Assembly (NCBI GenBank): GCA_029880755.1
Contig: JAOUNW010000060.1
Span: forward strand, 1 to 12,177
Origin: Gammaproteobacteria bacterium
Lineage (GTDB): Bacteria > Pseudomonadota > Gammaproteobacteria > Acidiferrobacterales > SZUA-150
Length of the DNA stretch: 12,177 nt
Direction: 5' to 3'
The notes below the pieces were generated by a model. The model was not told the origin of the DNA. It was given only the letters and a program-made list of their open reading frames with translations, and made no database searches. Both the position numbers and the translations under genes were made by a program. This document shows positions 1 through 6,192 of this stretch, in pieces; the stretch's first letter is position 1, and every line of letters begins with the position of its first letter.

Positions 1-193
1 CATACTCAACGGCGTTATCAAGAGCGTTGTTTTTGGTTTTGTGGTCACATGGATCGCGGTGTTTGAGGGTTACGACTGCATACCCACCTCGGAAGGCGTC
101 AGCCGCGCAACCACGCGTACCGTTGTCAACTCGTCGCTTGCGGTATTAGGTTTGGACTTTATTCTCACATCCTTGATGTTCGGAGACATCTGA
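1..193 (+). CDS. mlaE: MlaE, phospholipid ABC transporter permease (3' fragment)
   Basis: This is the C-terminal 63 residues of the MlaE permease, read in frame from base 2 to a TGA at 191-193; the 5' part lies outside the window. MlaE is the inner-membrane permease of the MlaFEDB complex, which moves phospholipids between the inner membrane and the periplasmic carrier MlaC and so maintains outer-membrane lipid asymmetry. The visible part carries the family's C-terminal signature, with GYDCIPTSEGVSRATTRTVV followed by a last hydrophobic segment (SSLAVLGLDFILTSLMF). It closely resembles the end of E. coli MlaE as I know it. mlaD begins 1 nt after the stop, so the two are surely cotranscribed. 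The family assignment is firm. Only completeness is unknown. Confidence 0.93.
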   Translation, partial: ILNGVIKSVVFGFVVTWIAVFEGYDCIPTSEGVSRATTRTVVNSSLAVLGLDFILTSLMFGDI

Positions 194-194
194 T

Positions 195-692
195 ATGAAT
201 AACAGAAAAATTATGGAGCTATGGGTGGGTGTATTCGCCATTGCCGGTATTGCCGCCTTGACGATGTTGGCATTAAAGGTTGGTAATCTCGGTTCAGTGG
301 ATGTCGGTGAGAGTTATCAGATAACCGCTCGCTTTGCCAATATTGGTCAACTCAAAGTCAAGGCGCCGATTACTATGGCGGGTGTGCGTGTGGGTCGCGT
401 TTCAAATATCACTATCGATGACAGCCTGAAGGCGGTTGTAACATTAAGTATAAGTGATGCCTACAAAAAGATTCCCTCTGATACCGGTGCATCCATTCGA
501 ACAGCTGGATTGCTGGGGGAGCAATATATAGCACTGAAGCCGGGCAGCGGAATGTCACTGGATCCGGACAGCGATGAAAGTGAGTATTTAAAGGACGGTG
601 ATGAAGTATTTTTAACAAGCGATGCTTTGGTCCTGGAAGACATGATCGGCCAGTTTCTCTATGACAAGGCTGGTGATACCCCGAAAGAATAA
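195..692 (+). CDS. mlaD: MlaD, MCE-domain phospholipid-binding protein
   Basis: This is the membrane-anchored MCE protein of the Mla system. In the family it forms a hexameric ring on the periplasmic face of MlaE and passes phospholipids to or from MlaC. The 165-residue product has a short cytoplasmic N-terminus and one transmembrane helix at about residues 9-29. A single MCE domain follows at about 40-117, including the segments ITMAGVRVGRVSNI (59-72) and RTAGLLGEQYIAL (102-114). A C-terminal helix with LVLEDMIGQFLY (145-156) matches the end of the E. coli MlaD core. The protein is shorter than E. coli MlaD (about 183 aa) because the low-complexity tail after that helix is only about nine residues. 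The ATG lies 1 nt after mlaE, and GGAG at 182-185, inside the mlaE end, serves as ribosome site. Confidence 0.96.
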   Translation: MNNRKIMELWVGVFAIAGIAALTMLALKVGNLGSVDVGESYQITARFANIGQLKVKAPITMAGVRVGRVSNITIDDSLKAVVTLSISDAYKKIPSDTGASIRTAGLLGEQYIALKPGSGMSLDPDSDESEYLKDGDEVFLTSDALVLEDMIGQFLYDKAGDTPKE

Positions 693-713
693 TCAATTGC
701 GCATGCTGTTTGC

Positions 714-719
714 GGAGGT
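714..719 (+). promoter_or_regulatory. Ribosome binding site of mlaC
   Basis: GGAGGT lies 6 nt before the mlaC ATG at 726. It is the best match to the anti-Shine-Dalgarno consensus in the window and fixes the mlaC start in the 33-nt gap after mlaD. It may allow strong translation of the abundant periplasmic carrier, but that is inference. Confidence 0.8.
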
Positions 720-725
720 AAGACA

Positions 726-1370
726 ATGAGATTTTTTACAAAGACAGTTGGTGTTATTCTAATATTTTTTACTGGGTCAGCGTTGGCCGGTGATATGCCG
801 GATAAGATGGTTCAGGATGCTGCAAAGGAAATCCAGGATCTATTAAAACAGAATCATGCAGCCTATTCGGAGGACCATAAAAAACTCTATGCCATGGTCC
901 ACGAAAAGGTATTGCCTTATTTTGATTTTGGCGCCATGTCCAAGCTGGTGTTGGCAACCAACTGGAAAGCAGCAAATGAGAGCCAGCGAGATCGTTTTAC
1001 AATTGCTTTCCGCGACTTGCTGGTACGTACCTATGCCACTGCATTTTTGAAATACACTGACGATAAGATAGTGTTCCTGCCGTTTCACGGAAAACCTGGC
1101 GATAAAAAAGTGACAGTTGATGCCGAAATCCGGCCTGCCAGTGGTGGTCCAGCCATTCCCATGTCTTACCGTTTTTATTTTAACAAGCAGGGGCAGTGGA
1201 AGGTCTATGATGTTTCCATTGATGGAGTCAGTCTGGTGATTAACTATCGCAGCGTCTATGCCGAGAAAATCCAGAAAGAAGGCCTGGACGCGCTTATCGC
1301 CAGCATCGAAAAGGAAGACCCTAATGGCGAGTTACCCAGCTCGAAGGCTGCCGCCGCTAATAAGTCATGA
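726..1370 (+). CDS. mlaC: MlaC, periplasmic phospholipid carrier
   Basis: This is the soluble periplasmic shuttle of the Mla pathway (family Tol_Tol_Ttg2/MlaC). It carries phospholipids between the MlaA complex at the outer membrane and MlaFEDB at the inner membrane. The 214-residue precursor starts with a Sec signal peptide: a basic N-terminus, a hydrophobic core (VGVILIFF) and a SALA cleavage motif, predicted to be cut after Ala21. The mature part follows the MlaC pattern, with the VLPYFDFGAMSKLVLATNWKAA region, then SQRDRFTIAFRDLLVRTYATAFLKY. The C-terminal half contains a WKVYDVSIDGVSLVINYRS strand/helix unit, the family's most recognisable segment. The length is close to that of E. coli MlaC (211 aa). 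The last four bases overlap the mlaB start (ATGA), indicating translational coupling. Confidence 0.95.
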   Translation: MRFFTKTVGVILIFFTGSALAGDMPDKMVQDAAKEIQDLLKQNHAAYSEDHKKLYAMVHEKVLPYFDFGAMSKLVLATNWKAANESQRDRFTIAFRDLLVRTYATAFLKYTDDKIVFLPFHGKPGDKKVTVDAEIRPASGGPAIPMSYRFYFNKQGQWKVYDVSIDGVSLVINYRSVYAEKIQKEGLDALIASIEKEDPNGELPSSKAAAANKS

Positions 1371-1675
1371 GTGGGGAAAACTTTATTACCAGTAGCGACG
1401 GGGTCTATGAGATTAGTGGCCTATTAACCTTTGCGACGGTGCCGCAGTTGCTCGGGCAGTCCAAACAATGGCTAGTTAAAGGCGAGCAGGCGGTAACTAT
1501 CGATTTAAAGTCGGTGTCCAAGGCCGACAGCGCCGGGCTGGCGTTGATGGTGGAGTGGCTGCATTTGGCGCGACAAGCGCATCGGGAACTGCGTTTCATT
1601 AATATTCCTTCACAGTTAACTCATCTTATCCGGTTGAGCGGCCTTCAAGACGTGTTTTCAGCTGCTTCCGCATAG
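1367..1675 (+). CDS. mlaB: MlaB, STAS-domain subunit of the Mla transporter
   Basis: This 102-residue, single-domain STAS protein has the size and gene position of MlaB. In the family it sits in the cytoplasm bound to the ATPase MlaF and is needed for assembly and activity of MlaFEDB. The STAS signature is visible at residues 53-64 (ADSAGLALMVEW). Ser55 occupies the position of the conserved Thr52 of E. coli MlaB, which is important for function. Ser for Thr is a conservative change. The remainder (DLKSVSKAD before it; LRFINIPSQLTHLIRLSGL after it) fits alternating STAS strands and helices. The start overlaps the mlaC stop by 4 nt and has no separate Shine-Dalgarno sequence, so it is probably translated by coupling. 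Confidence 0.92.
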   Translation: MSGENFITSSDGVYEISGLLTFATVPQLLGQSKQWLVKGEQAVTIDLKSVSKADSAGLALMVEWLHLARQAHRELRFINIPSQLTHLIRLSGLQDVFSAASA

Positions 1676-1686
1676 TTAATCCCGTG

Positions 1687-2607
1687 ATGCCTGCAATATC
1701 AATTCGCGCTATACACAAGCGTTTCGGTTCACTTCATGCGCTTAAAGGTGTTGAGTTTCAGGTAGAGCAGGGAGAATTTTTTGGACTGCTCGGACCCAAC
1801 GGCGCCGGTAAATCCACTTTGATCAATATTATCGGTGGCCTGGCGCGGGCTACGGAAGGAAGTATTGAGGTATTGGGACATGATGTGGTGGGAGACTATC
1901 GCCACAGCCGCCGGCAATTGGGGATAGTGCCACAGGAACTGGTATTCGATCCGTTTTTCACGGTGCGTGAAACCCTGAGGATTCAGTCGGGGTATTTTGG
2001 TTTGGGCAGGGAAAACGATGCCTGGGTGGATTCATTAATTGATGGTCTCAAGTTGTCGGATAAGGCGGACGTCAATATGCGGCTACTTTCCGGAGGCATG
2101 AAGCGCCGGGTGTTGGTGGCGCAGGCGTTGGTGCATCGGCCGAAAGTGGTTGTACTGGACGAACCGACTGCCGGTGTGGATGTGGAGCTACGAAAATCAT
2201 TATGGGAGTTTGTTAAGGCGCTGCATAAGGACGGTCATACCATTGTTTTAACCACCCATTATCTCGAGGAAGCCGAGGCCCTGTGTGACCGTATTGCCAT
2301 ATTACATCATGGAATGCTGGCGGCGCTGGATACCACCAAAGCATTATTGGCGCGAGGGATCGGTAATATTCGATGTGTGAATATTAAAACGTCAGAGCCG
2401 CTAGCGGTAATTCCGGAATCATTACAACACAAAATCAAGAGTCAGGACGGCAACAGTCTTGTGTTGCAGTTAAATCGTGAGGAAGACTCTATTGTCAATG
2501 TTCTGGATGTATTACGTAATGCCGGGGCCAATGTCACTGACCTGGAAACAGAGGTGGCGGACCTGGAGGATGTTTTCCTTGAACTGACAGCGGCAGGACG
2601 GTCATGA
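1687..2607 (+). CDS. yadG: YadG-like ABC-2 exporter ATPase
   Basis: This is the ATP-binding subunit of a type ABC-2 exporter, about 306 residues, of the YadG/CcmA/DrrA-like group. All nucleotide-binding motifs are intact: Walker A GPNGAGKST (36-44), Q-loop Gln83, signature LSGGMKRR (134-141), Walker B VVVLDEP (154-160) and H-loop His191 in TTHYLEEAE. The last 90 or so residues form the accessory C-terminal region usual in this group. It pairs with the permease that overlaps its stop codon. The substrate is unknown, for the E. coli homologue as well. I chose ATG 1687; a GTG directly before it (1684) would add one residue, and neither has a clear Shine-Dalgarno sequence. mlaB ends only 11 nt upstream, so it is likely cotranscribed with the mla genes. 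The symbol is by similarity and the exact orthology is less certain than the family. Confidence 0.85.
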   Translation: MPAISIRAIHKRFGSLHALKGVEFQVEQGEFFGLLGPNGAGKSTLINIIGGLARATEGSIEVLGHDVVGDYRHSRRQLGIVPQELVFDPFFTVRETLRIQSGYFGLGRENDAWVDSLIDGLKLSDKADVNMRLLSGGMKRRVLVAQALVHRPKVVVLDEPTAGVDVELRKSLWEFVKALHKDGHTIVLTTHYLEEAEALCDRIAILHHGMLAALDTTKALLARGIGNIRCVNIKTSEPLAVIPESLQHKIKSQDGNSLVLQLNREEDSIVNVLDVLRNAGANVTDLETEVADLEDVFLELTAAGRS

Positions 2608-3365
2608 ACCTGCGCGGTATTGCCACGCTCTTGTACAAGGAGATCCTGCGATTCAGCAAGGTCTGGTTGCAGACTTTAGGCGCACCTGTTATCACAACGT
2701 TGCTTTATTTATTGGTGTTCTCTCATGTGCTCGAGGAACACGTGCAGGTATTCCGTAATGTCAGTTATTCCGCCTTCCTGATTCCCGGCCTGATAATGAT
2801 GTCTGTAATCCAGAACGCCTTTGCCAACAGTTCTTCCAGTGTGATTCAGTCCAAAGTGACGGGTAACATTGTGTTCATATTATTGACACCATTGTCACAC
2901 CTGGAGGTTTATCTGGCCTACACTGTCGCAGCTGTCGTGCGCGGGTTGGCGGTGGGGCTAGGCATTTATCTTGTGGCAATATTTTTTGTGTCTCTGCCAG
3001 TTCATAACGTTATCTTGTTAGTGGCGTTTGCCTTTTTGGGTAGCGCAGTTCTGGGGACCTTGGGTTTGATCGCAGGGATTTGGGCCGAGAAATTCGACCA
3101 ACTTGCCGGGTTCCAGAATTTTGTCATTATGCCGTTGTCCTTCCTTAGCGGTGTTTTTTATTCGCTGCACTCGCTGCCCGAGTTTTGGCAGCAGCTTTCC
3201 CGCTTTAACCCGTTTTTCTATATGATCGATGGCTTTCGGTACGGTTTTTTTGGTATGTCGGACGTCAGTCCTTGGCTGAGTCTGGTCGTGGTGGCATTCT
3301 CACTACTGCTTCTGGCTCTGTTTACTCTCTTCTTGTTAAGCCGAGGATATAAACTGCGTCATTAA
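2604..3365 (+). CDS. yadH: YadH-like ABC-2 exporter permease
   Basis: This is the membrane subunit of the ABC-2 exporter, 253 residues. About six hydrophobic segments are visible, at roughly 22-41, 56-72, 106-130, 134-160, 170-188 and 223-246. The fifth lies before a periplasmic re-entry region and is followed by RFNPFFYMIDGFRYGFFG (200-217), the typical ABC-2 permease NP..Y.ID..R motif. An amphipathic N-terminal helix (RGIATLLYKEILRF) precedes the first segment, as in YadH. The start codon overlaps the ATPase stop (ATGA), which ties the two together in expression and presumably in one complex. The transported substrate cannot be read from the sequence. The position next to the Mla genes hints at an envelope role, but that is inference only. 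Confidence 0.87.
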   Translation: MNLRGIATLLYKEILRFSKVWLQTLGAPVITTLLYLLVFSHVLEEHVQVFRNVSYSAFLIPGLIMMSVIQNAFANSSSSVIQSKVTGNIVFILLTPLSHLEVYLAYTVAAVVRGLAVGLGIYLVAIFFVSLPVHNVILLVAFAFLGSAVLGTLGLIAGIWAEKFDQLAGFQNFVIMPLSFLSGVFYSLHSLPEFWQQLSRFNPFFYMIDGFRYGFFGMSDVSPWLSLVVVAFSLLLLALFTLFLLSRGYKLRH

Positions 3366-3481
3366 GGGGTGGGCGCGGAATGACCCCATAATCTACCGGT
3401 TTCCGCACTTCGCCGCTAACCGTATGCTCGTAGCCTTGAAACTGGAGAAAACACCCCAATTACAGAAGTGCTATTAATAAC

Positions 3482-3487
3482 AGGAAA
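3482..3487 (+). promoter_or_regulatory. Ribosome binding site deciding the ibaG start
   Basis: AGGAAA ends 7 nt before ATG 3495. It falls inside the reading frame of a longer version starting at ATG 3468, which has no Shine-Dalgarno sequence of its own. This favours the shorter, 79-residue protein. Confidence 0.6.
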
Positions 3488-3494
3488 TATATGC

Positions 3495-3734
3495 ATGGTG
3501 ACACCGGAAGATATTAAACACTGGATTGAACAGGGCCTGAAGGATGCCCAGGCAACCGTGGAGGGCGACGGACACCACTTTGAGGCCCTGATCGTATGCC
3601 CGGCATTTGCCGGTAAATCCATGGTCCAGCAGCATCAAATGGTTTATAAAGCGCTCGGTGATAAAATGCGTCAGGAAATTCACGCGCTGTCCATGCGCAC
3701 CCTGACCCCGGAACAGGCCGAGGCCGCTGGTTGA
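3495..3734 (+). CDS. ibaG: IbaG/BolA-family protein
   Basis: This is a small BolA-family protein of 79 residues in the gene position of IbaG (YrbA), between the mla genes and murA. BolA-family proteins bind monothiol glutaredoxins and help carry or sense [2Fe-2S] clusters; in E. coli, IbaG is linked to acid stress. The family core is clear: VEGDGHHFEALIV (22-34), then the helix SMVQQHQMVYKALG (42-55) and IHALSMRTLTPEQ (62-74). His63, in IHALSM, matches the conserved family histidine implicated in cluster binding. I start at ATG 3495 because the protein then has the normal family length and a ribosome site; ATG 3468 would add nine residues that do not look like the family. The next gene is a CGFS glutaredoxin, its expected partner. 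Confidence 0.87.
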   Translation: MVTPEDIKHWIEQGLKDAQATVEGDGHHFEALIVCPAFAGKSMVQQHQMVYKALGDKMRQEIHALSMRTLTPEQAEAAG

Positions 3735-3781
3735 ATCAAGTATTATCGATAAATAAGTTAGAGTAGAGAGGTGGGCGTAAT

Positions 3782-4090
3782 ATGAGTGCGCAAGAACGTA
3801 TTAAGGAACAAATCGAATTAAATCCGGTCATGCTTTATATGAAGGGCACGCCCCAGTTTCCCCAATGCGGGTTTTCCGGTCGGACGGTACAGATTCTGCA
3901 GGCCTGCGGTGCCAAGTTTGCCAGCGTCGACGTGTTGTCTGATCCCGAGATCCGTGAGGGCATCAAGGTATTCTCCAACTGGCCGACCATTCCTCAGCTC
4001 TATATAAATGGGGAGTTTATTGGAGGTTGCGATATTGTGACTGACTTGTTCGAAAAGGGAGAACTCCAGAAAATGCTGGGCTCGGTCTGA
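3782..4090 (+). CDS. grxD: Monothiol glutaredoxin, CGFS type (Grx4-like)
   Basis: This is a single-domain monothiol glutaredoxin of 102 residues, similar to E. coli GrxD (Grx4). It binds a glutathione-ligated [2Fe-2S] cluster as a homodimer or with a BolA-type partner and delivers clusters to apo-proteins in the cytoplasm. The diagnostic features are present: Lys21 before the active site, the CGFS motif at 29-32, WPTIPQLY (67-74) with the cis-proline, and GGCDI (81-85) in the glutathione-binding region. GAGAGGT at 3766-3772 is a plausible ribosome site ahead of ATG 3782. It lies 47 nt downstream of the ibaG-like gene, so the two are probably coexpressed, and it is followed by a strong terminator. 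The family call is firm. The symbol follows the E. coli homologue. Confidence 0.94.
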   Translation: MSAQERIKEQIELNPVMLYMKGTPQFPQCGFSGRTVQILQACGAKFASVDVLSDPEIREGIKVFSNWPTIPQLYINGEFIGGCDIVTDLFEKGELQKMLGSV

Positions 4091-4112
4091 GCGAGGTAAC
4101 CAGGAACACTGC

Positions 4113-4145
4113 CAAAGGCCGTAGTTACTACGGCCTTTGTTTTTT
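4113..4145 (+). terminator. Intrinsic terminator after grxD
   Basis: A perfect 12-bp stem (4113-4124 with 4128-4139; left arm CAAAGGCCGTAG) encloses a TTA loop and runs straight into six T residues at 4140-4145. This is a textbook Rho-independent terminator on the + strand, 22 nt after the grxD stop. It separates the ibaG-grxD unit from murA. Its A-rich left flank is short, so it should act mainly in the + direction. Confidence 0.92.
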
Positions 4146-4155
4146 GGGCAATTCT

Positions 4156-4183
4156 TTGGCCCTTTTCCGCAGAACCGTTTAAG
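4156..4183 (+). promoter_or_regulatory. Possible sigma70 promoter for murA-his
   Basis: A promoter is expected between the terminator ending at 4145 and the murA start at 4229. The best pair I can find is TTGGCC (4156-4161) and TTTAAG (4178-4183) with a 16-nt spacer; each box matches 4 of 6 consensus bases. This is a weak match and a different promoter in the same 83-nt gap is possible. Confidence 0.2.
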
Positions 4184-4228
4184 ATTCGCCTCTTAATGAC
4201 CCAACTCAAAGAGAACATATAGGTAGTT

Positions 4229-5527
4229 ATGGATAAATTGCTCGTAGCAGGGGGCGTTCCGCTCAACGGGGATGTCCGTATTTCTGGCGCGAAAAACGCT
4301 GCCTTGCCGGTATTGGTGGCCTCACTGTTATCACCAGAGCCGCTTTATGTGGGGAATATTCCTCATCTGCAGGACATTACAACCACCATGGAGTTATTGG
4401 GACGCATGGGCGCCAAACTGGTCGTCCATGAAAAAATGGCTATCGAGGTGGATACTAGTGAGGTCCATGCCTTGCAGGCGCCTTACGATCTGGTCAAAAC
4501 CATGCGCGCTTCCATCCTGGTACTGGGGCCGTTATTGGCCCGTTTTGGGGAGGCCGAGGTATCCATGCCAGGTGGATGTGCGATAGGTTCCCGACCCATT
4601 AATTTGCACATCAAGGGGCTCGAGGCCATGGGTGCCGAGATTTCTCTGGAGGGTGGGTATGTCCGGGCCAAGGCCAAGCGTCTTAAGGGTGCGCGTATTT
4701 TTATGGATATGGTGTCGGTAACGGGTACCGAAAACCTGATGATGGCGGCAACGCTGGCACAGGGTAAAACCACTATCGAAAATGCTGCCAGGGAACCGGA
4801 AGTCGTGGATCTGGCGGACTGCCTGATATCCATGGGTGCCAAGATCAAAGGTGCAGGCACGGACATTATCGTCATTGAAGGAGTAGAGCGTTTGCACGGA
4901 GGTCGGCATCATGTGGTTCCGGACCGTATCGAAGCGGGAACCTACCTGGTAGCTGGCGCTGTTACCGGCGGCTGCGTCCGTGTTCGTGACATTCGGCCCG
5001 ATACTATGGATGCGGTATTGGATAAACTGCGGGAAGCGGGCGCCGATCTGGAAGTGGGAAATGACTGGATTCGGGTGGACGCCCGTAATCGCAAGTTAAA
5101 GGCGATTAATCTTCGTACTGCACCTTACCCGGCATTTCCTACAGATATGCAGGCCCAGTTTGCCGTATTGAATTGTGTTGCCCAGGGGACCGGGTCCATT
5201 ACTGAAACGGTATTTGAAAATCGTTTCCAGCACGTGCAGGAACTGCATCGAATGGGCGCCAACATCGAGCTGCGTGGTAATACAGCCATTGTTACTGGAG
5301 TGGAAAGATTACACGGCGCACCGGTGATGGCAACGGATTTGCGCGCCTCGGCCAGCCTGGCGATAGCTGGATTGGTGGCGGACTCGGAAACGATTGTAGA
5401 CCGCATCTATCATATTGATCGCGGTTACGAAACTATTGAAGAGAAGTTGGCGCAACTTGGCGCCCAGATTAAACGTATACCTGGCGCACCGGTATCGGCA
5501 GGTTCAAAAAAAGTGGCAACATCGTAA
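4229..5527 (+). CDS. murA: MurA, UDP-GlcNAc 1-carboxyvinyltransferase
   Basis: This cytoplasmic enzyme transfers enolpyruvate from PEP to UDP-N-acetylglucosamine, the first committed step of peptidoglycan synthesis and the target of fosfomycin. The 432-residue protein shows the active-site features of the family: the N-terminal ISGAKNAALP with Lys22 and Asn23, and the catalytic loop PGGCAIGSRP with Cys117 (Cys115 in E. coli) and Arg122. Asp306, in PAFPTDMQAQF, corresponds to the E. coli catalytic base Asp305. The presence of Cys rather than Asp in the loop predicts the usual fosfomycin-sensitive form. It is slightly longer than E. coli MurA (419 aa), mainly through about 12 extra C-terminal residues (IPGAPVSAGSKKVATS region). 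AGG at 4221-4223 precedes the ATG. hisG starts 11 nt after the stop. Confidence 0.98.
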   Translation: MDKLLVAGGVPLNGDVRISGAKNAALPVLVASLLSPEPLYVGNIPHLQDITTTMELLGRMGAKLVVHEKMAIEVDTSEVHALQAPYDLVKTMRASILVLGPLLARFGEAEVSMPGGCAIGSRPINLHIKGLEAMGAEISLEGGYVRAKAKRLKGARIFMDMVSVTGTENLMMAATLAQGKTTIENAAREPEVVDLADCLISMGAKIKGAGTDIIVIEGVERLHGGRHHVVPDRIEAGTYLVAGAVTGGCVRVRDIRPDTMDAVLDKLREAGADLEVGNDWIRVDARNRKLKAINLRTAPYPAFPTDMQAQFAVLNCVAQGTGSITETVFENRFQHVQELHRMGANIELRGNTAIVTGVERLHGAPVMATDLRASASLAIAGLVADSETIVDRIYHIDRGYETIEEKLAQLGAQIKRIPGAPVSAGSKKVATS

Positions 5528-5538
5528 ACAGTTTATTT

Positions 5539-6192
5539 ATGTCGACAACTATTAATATCGCCCTATCCAAAGGCCGTATCCTGGAGGATACGTTGCCGTT
5601 GTTGGCGCGCGCCGGGGTTGAACCGTTGGAAGATATTAATAAGAGCCGCAAACTGATTTTTGATACCAGTGATGCCGATGTCAAACTCACCGTTATACGA
5701 GCGGCTGACGTTCCTACTTATGTCCAGTATGGTGCAGCGGATCTCGGCGTGTCCGGTAAGGACGTATTAATGGAATATGATGGCGATGGGTTGTATGAGT
5801 TGCTGGATTTGAAAATCGCCCAATGCCGCTTGATGGTGGCGGAACCGGAACAGCTGGCAAAAAATGATGACCCGAAAAACTGGACCCGTCTGCGTATTGC
5901 CACCAAGTATGTCAATATCGCCAAACGCCATTTTGCCGCCAAGGGCATTCAAACTGACATTATAAAATTGTATGGCTCCATGGAATTGGCGCCGCTGGTG
6001 GGCTTGTCTGACCGTATCGTCGATCTCGTAAGTACAGGTAAAACGCTAAAGGCCAATGGTCTGGTGGAAGTGGAGCATATTGCTGACATTAGTTCCTGGT
6101 TGGTGGCCAACAAGGCCTCCATGAAAATGAAACACAAAAAATTGAAGGCATTGGTGGAACAACTCGCCATTGCTGTACAAGATCAGTCCTGA
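5539..6192 (+). CDS. hisG: HisG, ATP phosphoribosyltransferase (short form)
   Basis: HisG catalyses the first step of histidine synthesis, condensing ATP with PRPP to phosphoribosyl-ATP. The protein is 217 residues, the short HisG form, which has the catalytic domains but lacks the C-terminal ACT-like regulatory domain of the roughly 300-residue E. coli enzyme. Short HisG enzymes work in a complex with HisZ, a histidyl-tRNA-synthetase-like regulatory subunit, and no hisZ is present in this window. Visible motifs are LSKGRILEDTLP (9-20), YGAADLGVSGKDVL (64-77), YGSMELAPLVGLSD (145-158) and the PRPP-binding loop DLVSTGKTL (162-170). The start is 11 nt after murA and has no clear Shine-Dalgarno sequence, so translation may depend on ribosomes from murA. 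The stop overlaps the hisD start by one base (TGATG). Confidence 0.97.
   Translation: MSTTINIALSKGRILEDTLPLLARAGVEPLEDINKSRKLIFDTSDADVKLTVIRAADVPTYVQYGAADLGVSGKDVLMEYDGDGLYELLDLKIAQCRLMVAEPEQLAKNDDPKNWTRLRIATKYVNIAKRHFAAKGIQTDIIKLYGSMELAPLVGLSDRIVDLVSTGKTLKANGLVEVEHIADISSWLVANKASMKMKHKKLKALVEQLAIAVQDQS

Noticed and set aside
3366..3410. Inverted repeats GGGGT/ACCCC and GCGGAA/TTCCGC after the yadH-like gene, considered as a terminator.
   Set aside because: The arms are only 5-6 bp, the loops are 12 and 20 nt, and no T-tract follows, so a terminator is not supported.
3436..3477. TTGAAA (3436-3441) and TATTAA (3472-3477) as a promoter for the ibaG-like gene.
   Set aside because: The spacing between the two boxes is about 30 nt, and at the proper spacing of 17 nt the -10 match is poor. 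A promoter may exist in this gap but I cannot place it.
4483..4912. Long minus-strand open frames opposite murA (up to about 130 codons) and others opposite hisA/hisF (up to about 180 codons at 10691-11236).
   Set aside because: They lie fully antisense to strongly recognisable conserved genes, have no family-like features and are explained by codon bias of the real genes.
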